Position numbers and translations under genes: made by a program. 46,859 bases of DNA from Actinomycetes bacterium (GTDB taxonomy: Bacteria > Actinomycetota > Actinomycetes > Mycobacteriales > Mycobacteriaceae): positions 1-46,859 of the forward strand of contig JAEXZY010000117.1 of the NCBI GenBank assembly GCA_023404955.1. Direction: 5' to 3'. Below the pieces are notes generated by a model. The model was not told where the DNA came from, made no database searches, and worked only from the letters and a program-made list of their open reading frames with translations. Shown here piece after piece: positions 41,608 to 46,859 of the stretch (positions within the stretch are counted from its first letter, which is position 1; every line of letters starts with the position of its first letter).

Positions 41608-42447
41608 TCAGGACAGGAACCGCACGACTTCACCGGCGAAATCGTCGATGTGCTGGAACAGGAAGCCGTGCCCCGCGTCGCTGTACAGGATCACCTTGGC
41701 AGTCGGCAACCGGCCCGCCATCGCGTAGCTCGCATAGGCGTCGATCATCCGGTCGTGCGCGCCGTTGGCCACCAGAACGGGAATCGTGATCTCACCCAAG
41801 CGGTCCCATACCGAAGACCCCGTCGAGGCGATGACCGCGAGCTGCGCACGCATGGTGTCCGCTGATACCGGTGTGTGCTCGGACGACAGTGTGCGCGCCT
41901 GCAATCGCCGCAGCGAATCCCGCCCCAGGATCCGTGCCGGCTCCCAATCCGGGTAGAAGAGATAGAGGAAATCGTCGTCGTCGTTGACGGGCTTGGTGGC
42001 CACCTGCCAGATCTGGGGATCGGCTGCGGGCATGCCCGGCACGCCGCCGCCGGGTGAGCTGCCGGCGACGACCAGCCGGCGGACCAGATCGGGGCGCTGC
42101 AGCGTCGCGGCCTGCACCACGATGCCGCCGAGCGACCAGCCGAGAAGGTCGATCTCCGGAAGTCTGAGCGCTTGAGTGAATTCGACGAGCCCGCCCGCAA
42201 GCGCGTCGATGGTGGTCGGGGCGACGCCGCTGCTCCGGGCGTGACCGACATTGTCGAAGACGATCACGTCGCGTTCGGCGCCCAGCCGGTCCAGGAACGC
42301 CGGGTCCCAGTGGTCCATCGTGCCGCGGAAGCGTAGGGCGAGCACCAGTGGAGTGCCTGCCTGCACACCCAGCCGTCGGTACGCGAAGCGAGCGCTCGGT
42401 CCGTCGACGTACTGGGTGACGGCATCTGCTGAGAGGAGCTGAGACAT
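41608..42447 (-). CDS. Alpha/beta hydrolase (chloroperoxidase/TAP-like), copy 2
   Basis: 279 aa from ATG 42447 (MSQLLSADAV). It shows LRFRGTMDHWDP, the strand VFDNVGHARSSG, nucleophile Ser105 in GWSLGGIV, and the catalytic His in DAGHGFLFQH. It is clearly related to the hydrolase at 39566. The open frame runs to 42501, but that would overlap the region upstream of the divergent flavin-reductase gene. No good ribosome site was found, so the start is moderately sure. The substrate is unknown. Confidence 0.8.
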   Translation of the reverse strand: MSQLLSADAVTQYVDGPSARFAYRRLGVQAGTPLVLALRFRGTMDHWDPAFLDRLGAERDVIVFDNVGHARSSGVAPTTIDALAGGLVEFTQALRLPEIDLLGWSLGGIVVQAATLQRPDLVRRLVVAGSSPGGGVPGMPAADPQIWQVATKPVNDDDDFLYLFYPDWEPARILGRDSLRRLQARTLSSEHTPVSADTMRAQLAVIASTGSSVWDRLGEITIPVLVANGAHDRMIDAYASYAMAGRLPTAKVILYSDAGHGFLFQHIDDFAGEVVRFLS

Positions 42448-42520
42448 GTGTCGATCATGGCGACCGGCTCGCGTCGAAGCCATCAGCACGATGACTGCCA
42501 TCGTGTGGTTGACTGCTGCG

Positions 42521-43144
42521 ATGGCGACGCCAGATGCCCATTTCTACCGGCCCGCAGACGGTACCGGTCTCCCCCACGATCCCTTCAACGCCATCATCGG
42601 GCCGCGTCCGATCGGCTGGGTCTCCACGGTGAGCGCTGCAGGTACGCGAAATCTGGCTCCCTACAGTTTCTTCAACGGCTTCAACTACCACCCGCCGGTG
42701 ATCGGGTTCGCGTCGATCGGCTGGAAGGACAGCGTCGCCAACATCGAGGCGACCAATGAGTTCGTCTGGAACCTGGCGTGCCGCCCGATCGCCGAGGCGA
42801 TGAACCAGACCGCGGCCAGCGCAGACCCCGACGTCGATGAGTTCGCCCTCGGTGGGCTGACGCCCGTGGAATCCGCCGAGGTCGCACCACCGCGCGTCCT
42901 GGAGAGTCCGGTCAATTTCGAATGCGTACTGACGCAATTGATTCAGCTTCAGGACCGAGCCGGCAGGCAGATCGACACGTGGATGGTGATGGGCGAGGTG
43001 GTCGCCGTTCACATCGATCGGCAATTCCTGGTCGACGGCGTCTACGACACCGCTGCTGCCCAGCCGATCCTACGCGCGGGCGGGCCCGCGACATATTTCG
43101 ACGTCCCTGCGGACGCCCGTTTCGAGATGATCCGCCCCGGCTGA
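42521..43144 (+). CDS. Flavin reductase-like / FMN-binding split-barrel protein
   Basis: 207 aa. The split-barrel signature is GPRPIGWVSTVSAAGTRNLA followed by PYSFFNGFNYHPPVIGFASI, binding FMN. The C-terminal half includes VMGEVVAVHI, the strand typical of the family. Members reduce FMN for two-component monooxygenases or bind flavin only. No partner monooxygenase is adjacent. ATG 42521 is the first start consistent with the fold. Convergent with the kinase fusion gene; the stops abut within TGATCA (43142-43147). Confidence 0.82.
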   Translation: MATPDAHFYRPADGTGLPHDPFNAIIGPRPIGWVSTVSAAGTRNLAPYSFFNGFNYHPPVIGFASIGWKDSVANIEATNEFVWNLACRPIAEAMNQTAASADPDVDEFALGGLTPVESAEVAPPRVLESPVNFECVLTQLIQLQDRAGRQIDTWMVMGEVVAVHIDRQFLVDGVYDTAAAQPILRAGGPATYFDVPADARFEMIRPG

Positions 43145-45124
43145 TCAGCCCTGGCTGCGGTTCCACTCGATCCAGGCGACGCCGGTGCGACCGTCATCGG
43201 TCGTGACCGACCCCCACGCCCGGGGAAACCGGCTCAGCCGACCGTCCGGAGAGGTCAGCAGTACCGGCGCATGGCCGACCGGGGTGATGGTCGCGATCAG
43301 CCCGTCATGATCCACGACCGCGGACACAGGCAGTTCGCCGTTCCAGACGGTGTCGCGCGCTTCAACTCTGGCGAGTTCGATCAACGACTCGCCGGCGTTC
43401 TGCCGGTAGCCCACCGACAGGGCAGGTGCACCGGGGATGCGGATATCCACGCCGTGCAGGTGGGTGCCGTCGTTTAGATGGATCGCGCTCCACACCCAGT
43501 CCATTCCCCACCAGTCCCGTGACGCCCACGAATGATCGCGTTGCCCGGCGACATCGGTGACGGTGTAGGAGTGCCCATCGGCCGTGACCGTGCCCGACAC
43601 CCGGCACGGGATCTCGTAGCGCGGCGACACCCGGTACTGGAACGGGGAGCCGTCGGTCGTCCACTCCAGATCAACGGTCACATCGACGGGTCGGCCTTGC
43701 TCGCCGCGCAACAGTGCAGCCGGATCATCGTGGGCCTGTCCGTGCCCGCGCAGCGAAACACGAAAGCGGACAAGCGGTTCGGCGACCTCCATCACCAGCT
43801 CGGAGCCGTCGGCAGTCACGGCGGTGTGGCCGTCAGGCAGCGGCGCGTCGAAATCCAGCACGGCGATGGTCGGGCGGCCCGGTCCACACAGCAGGCCGTT
43901 GACCCAGGCGTGCCCCTGGTTCGGGATGAGGCCGAGCCGAAACCATCCGCCGAGGCCTCCGGCGGCATCGACGAAGTCGAAATACCAGCTCTCGCTCCAC
44001 AGCGGTTCTTCGGTCGGGGCGTGCCGCTCCTCGTCGGATGTGTTGGGCTGCAACGGCTCCGGTGTCGACGGCGGCGGTAGCAGCGACAGCGCGTCGGTGT
44101 CGAGCACATGCTGGCAATGCCGGGCGATCATCGCCATGAACATCTCGTCGCCCCGAGCCGTTCGCTCCACCAACATCGGTGAGACGATGGCCATCAGCAC
44201 CCCGAAAAAACTCTGCCGCCGCACCCCCTCGCGCACTTCGCGCAGGGAGACGCCGGAGGCTTCGCCGAGCGCGTCGTGGTAGGCCGCGAGGAGCCCGTCG
44301 TACCGTGCACGACGCTCCTCGGTGGGCAGCGCACACCCGAGGAAGTAGGCGACGTCGGTGAACGCCGGACCCCACGTCACGGTCTGCCAGTCGACGACGG
44401 TGAGCGGCCGGTCTGCACCGGGTTGGCCGAAGAGCATGTTGTCCAGTCGGAAGTCGCCGTGCACCAGGCCGCGCCGGCCGTTGCCGCCCTCGCCTGCCAT
44501 GAACGCATCGAAGGCGGCGACGAATTGCTCGCAGACCGCGCGATGCTCCGGCGCGACCTGATCGGCGTAGCGATCGATGAAACCCGCGTAGAGCGCGGTG
44601 ATCAAGCCCTGGTTCACCGGCGACTCCCGATTGAGCCATGCCGCGTCGGCGAGTGCCTCGTCGCCCAGCAGCGGACCGTGCACCAGGCCGAGTTGCCGCA
44701 TCGCCAGGTCGGCCTGCTCGGGCGTGGCGCCGCGGATCTCGTCGCCCACGGTGGCGGGTGCGGCGTCACCGAGCAGCAGATCGAAGGCGCCCGTCGCGCT
44801 GTCGTAGGCAGCGTGGTGACACGGCGCCACGGGTCCGGCCAGACCCGGTGCGACATCGGTGTAGAAGCGGACCTCACGCTCGTAGAGCCCCATCGCCAGC
44901 CCTGTCTGCCGGCTGCTCGGATCGGCTGCGGCGACCTTCAGCACCACAGACTCGGGACCGGCGCCGCCGTCGGCGTACCCCAGCTCCACCCGGTAGCACT
45001 CACTCATCTGACCGGTGCCGATGCGGGTGACCGAAAAGCTCGAGACGTCGCACTCGAGGACGGCGCTGAGCCATTCGACGGTCAGGTCGGTGGGGCTTTC
45101 GAGGAGGGGTTGCGACGTGGGCAC
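43145..45124 (-). CDS. APH-type phosphotransferase fused to an AttH-like C-terminal domain
   Basis: 659 aa from GTG. The N-terminal kinase (about 1-360) has Lys63 (VLKVA), Glu83, the catalytic loop HGDFRLDN (222-229) and the metal Asp245 in DWQ. This is the aminoglycoside/choline/acyl-CoA-dehydrogenase-associated kinase fold. From about 380 the chain is a beta-rich domain with GQRDHSWASRDWWGMDW, shared with the 26768 protein. The start at 45124 is chosen by TACGTT (45131-45136) 6 nt upstream; ATG 45151 is an alternative. Its substrate is probably a small alcohol, perhaps bound by the barrel domain. Confidence 0.75.
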   Translation of the reverse strand: MPTSQPLLESPTDLTVEWLSAVLECDVSSFSVTRIGTGQMSECYRVELGYADGGAGPESVVLKVAAADPSSRQTGLAMGLYEREVRFYTDVAPGLAGPVAPCHHAAYDSATGAFDLLLGDAAPATVGDEIRGATPEQADLAMRQLGLVHGPLLGDEALADAAWLNRESPVNQGLITALYAGFIDRYADQVAPEHRAVCEQFVAAFDAFMAGEGGNGRRGLVHGDFRLDNMLFGQPGADRPLTVVDWQTVTWGPAFTDVAYFLGCALPTEERRARYDGLLAAYHDALGEASGVSLREVREGVRRQSFFGVLMAIVSPMLVERTARGDEMFMAMIARHCQHVLDTDALSLLPPPSTPEPLQPNTSDEERHAPTEEPLWSESWYFDFVDAAGGLGGWFRLGLIPNQGHAWVNGLLCGPGRPTIAVLDFDAPLPDGHTAVTADGSELVMEVAEPLVRFRVSLRGHGQAHDDPAALLRGEQGRPVDVTVDLEWTTDGSPFQYRVSPRYEIPCRVSGTVTADGHSYTVTDVAGQRDHSWASRDWWGMDWVWSAIHLNDGTHLHGVDIRIPGAPALSVGYRQNAGESLIELARVEARDTVWNGELPVSAVVDHDGLIATITPVGHAPVLLTSPDGRLSRFPRAWGSVTTDDGRTGVAWIEWNRSQG

Positions 45125-45177
45125 CGGGCCAACGTATAGCAGCAGCGCCATCGCGACGGACACATCGGAGAAACCAA

Positions 45178-45191
45178 TTGACGGGCGTCAA
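45178..45191. promoter_or_regulatory. Perfect palindrome TTGACG-GG-CGTCAA
   Basis: Six-base arms with a 2-bp centre, in the 172-bp divergent space between the kinase fusion (start 45124) and the epimerase (start 45297). No coding sequence is seen in this gap. It is a likely regulator site; the nearby TetR at 46263 is a candidate. Confidence 0.45.
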
Positions 45192-45296
45192 CTCTCCGCA
45201 CGTCCGGTATGGCAACCTGATCACGATCAGGCGCCACCGAGGTGGGGCGCGTGGACCAAAAACGGGTATAGGGCGCGTCGTGGAACCGGAGGGCAC

Positions 45297-46286
45297 ATGA
45301 GAGTACTCATCACCGGCGGCACCGGCTTCGTCGGCGCGTGGACCGCGAAGGCGGCGCAGGACGCCGGGCACCAGGTGCGTTTCCTGGTGCGCAACGCAGG
45401 CCGGCTAGCCACCAGCGCGGGCACGATCGGCGTCGACATCGACGATCACGTGCTCGGCGACATCGCCGACGGTGAGAGCACCGCTGCCGCGCTCGAGGGC
45501 TGCGACGCCGTGATCCACTGCGCGGCCATGGTGTCGACCGACCCCAGCCGCGCCGACGAGATGCTGCACACCAACCTCGAAGGCGCACGTAACATTCTCG
45601 GCGGCGCCGCAGCCGCGGGCATCGATCCCATCGTCCACGTGTCGAGCTTCACCGCACTGTTCCGGCCGGATCTCGATGTGCTGCACGCCGACCTGCCGGT
45701 GGTCGGCGGCACCGACGGCTACGGCCGCTCGAAGGCCGCCGTCGAGGCCTACGCGCGCGGTCTGCAGGACGGCGGCGCACCGGTCAACATCACCTACCCC
45801 GGCATGGTGCTCGGGCCACCGGCCGGCGACCAGTTCGGGGAGGCGGCCGAGGGTGTCGAGGCATCGGCCAAGATGCACGCCGTGCCCGGCAGGAGCGCCG
45901 GCTGGATCGTCATCGACGTGCGCGATCTCGCCGACCTCCACGTCGCGCTGCTCGAACCCGGCCGCGGCCCCCGGCGCTACATGGCCGGCGGTCAGCGGGT
46001 GTCGGTGGACGACCTCGCTCGGATGATCGGTCGCGCGACGAACCGCACGCTGGCCGTCGTCCCGGTGCCCGACGTGGCGCTGCGCAGCGCAGGTCGCGTC
46101 TTCGACGTCGTGGGGCCCTTTCTGCCGTTCGAGACGCCGATCAACTCCGCCGCCATGCAGTACTACACGCAGATGCCGGCGTCCGACGACGCGCCGAGCC
46201 TCCGTGATTTCGGCCTACAGTGGCGGGACCCCGCCGAGACGATCGCGGACACCGCCGCCGGGCTACGCCAGGTCGGCCGGCTCTGA
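45297..46286 (+). CDS. NAD-dependent epimerase/dehydratase (extended SDR)
   Basis: 329 aa. The N-terminus MRVLITGGTGFVGAWTAKAA holds the GGTGFVG NAD loop. HVSSFTA and YGRSK supply Ser, Tyr and Lys. The NITYPGMVLGPPAGD region is typical of dihydroflavonol-reductase/3-beta-HSD-like members rather than sugar epimerases. ATG follows CCGGAGGG. It may act on a lipid or alcohol. It is convergent with the TetR gene (24-bp overlap). The remnant at 25785 derives from a related but different family. Confidence 0.82.
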   Translation: MRVLITGGTGFVGAWTAKAAQDAGHQVRFLVRNAGRLATSAGTIGVDIDDHVLGDIADGESTAAALEGCDAVIHCAAMVSTDPSRADEMLHTNLEGARNILGGAAAAGIDPIVHVSSFTALFRPDLDVLHADLPVVGGTDGYGRSKAAVEAYARGLQDGGAPVNITYPGMVLGPPAGDQFGEAAEGVEASAKMHAVPGRSAGWIVIDVRDLADLHVALLEPGRGPRRYMAGGQRVSVDDLARMIGRATNRTLAVVPVPDVALRSAGRVFDVVGPFLPFETPINSAAMQYYTQMPASDDAPSLRDFGLQWRDPAETIADTAAGLRQVGRL

Positions 46287-46859
46287 AGCGCTGCCGAGCA
46301 CCCCACCCAACAACAGATCTGCCAATTTCGCAGCCGCATCGTCGAGACCGGTCACCTTACGCACACACACCGCGTACCACGCGGCTCCGGCGATGGCATC
46401 CATCACCGTGTCCGCGTCGACACCGCGACGGGCGTCCTCTGAGCGCGCCAGGTGCTCGGCGAGGTTGCGGCGCGCTGCCGCTTCCAGGCGGTCGTTGAGC
46501 AGTCTGCGCATCGCCGGTTCCATCCTCAGATCGTGAAGTAGACCCGGAACTGCTTCGCGCACAACAGGATCGGCGTACATGGCCAGTGCGCCTCGGCACA
46601 AGCGGGTGATCTCCGCCGTGAGATCGTCCTCCTCGGGTGCTGCGCCGAGATCCGGGAATGCCGCCTCATGGATGAGGTGCGCTTTCGTGCGCCAGCGGCG
46701 ATAGATGGCCGGCCGGCTCACCTTGGCGGTCGCAGCGATCAGATCGATCGACGTCGCCGCGTAACCCCGCGTCACCAACAACTCGCGCGCCGCGTCGAGC
46801 ACGGACGCATCGATGGCAGGGTCGCGGCGCGACCCGTGGTGTCGCCGAGCGCTCGGCGC
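46263..46859 (-). CDS. TetR family transcriptional regulator (partial, N-terminus beyond window)
   Basis: The C-terminal part and most of the HTH are present: LDAARELLVTRGYAATSIDL and IAATAKVSRPAIYRRWRTKA. The frame stays open to the last base of the window (DPAIDASV and more basic residues upstream), as in many TetR proteins with an N-terminal RGRPRDPAID-like tail, so the start lies outside. GTG 46800-46802 is internal and unlikely as the real start. It resembles the TetR at 26718 in the YRRW HTH end and the HLIHEA/HLVHEA helix. Possible regulator of the epimerase and kinase genes. Confidence 0.82.
   Translation of the reverse strand, partial: APSARRHHGSRRDPAIDASVLDAARELLVTRGYAATSIDLIAATAKVSRPAIYRRWRTKAHLIHEAAFPDLGAAPEEDDLTAEITRLCRGALAMYADPVVREAVPGLLHDLRMEPAMRRLLNDRLEAAARRNLAEHLARSEDARRGVDADTVMDAIAGAAWYAVCVRKVTGLDDAAAKLADLLLGGVLGSASEPADLA

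Overview
The window is high-GC, densely coded DNA with frequent 4-bp stop/start overlaps. The enzymes are typical of an environmental actinobacterium of the Mycobacterium/Mycolicibacterium type: F420-dependent luciferase-like oxidoreductases, mycofactocin-type dehydrogenases, a wax ester synthase/DGAT, CYPs, many SDRs and several TetR repressors. Many genes show a mycobacterial leaderless layout (TANNNT, 6-7 nt, then ATG/GTG). No rRNA, tRNA, IS element, integrase, CRISPR array or phage gene was seen, and no gene-free stretch exceeds 300 bp.

Region A (1-22143) is an accessory catabolic island. It holds an amidohydrolase, seven SDRs (one mycofactocin-type), three DapB-like NAD(P) oxidoreductases, two CYPs, a SnoaL-like protein, an F420/FMN LLM enzyme, an alpha/beta hydrolase, a BFD-type ferredoxin, an aldehyde dehydrogenase, an NDMA/mycofactocin-type alcohol dehydrogenase, a periplasmic-binding-protein fold without a signal peptide, and two TetR regulators. 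It also contains a four-gene minus-strand cassette (3110-4548) of membrane proteins with two single-span microproteins. Two families of palindromes recur at its promoters: GAGAA-N6-TTCTC (4611, 6447, 10868) and CAACATACA-N8-GTTG (15584, 17884). This suggests two local regulons. The enzyme set fits hydroxylation, alcohol/aldehyde oxidation and ring or side-chain processing of an unidentified hydrophobic substrate; the substrate cannot be read from sequence.

Region B (22264-25781) is lipid-related: a WS/DGAT, a PlsC-like acyltransferase and an esterase/lipase. Next come a truncated epimerase remnant and a TetR gene (25785-26718).

Region C (26768-34510) is a plus-strand series: an AttH/CrtC-like barrel protein, an LLM oxidoreductase, a rifampin-phosphotransferase-like dikinase, an SDR, a gamma-glutamyltransferase-like protein and a DUF1275 membrane protein. 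The TetR at 26718 is divergent from it, across a perfect palindrome.

Region D (34584-46859) is mixed: an MBL-fold hydrolase, an HxlR regulator, an unknown protein, a 924-aa LuxR-type ATPase regulator, two related alpha/beta hydrolases around a zinc alcohol dehydrogenase, a flavin-reductase-like protein, an APH-type kinase fused to an AttH-like domain, an NAD-dependent epimerase and a TetR gene cut by the window edge.

All family calls are by recognition of motifs and overall sequence; no database search was run.
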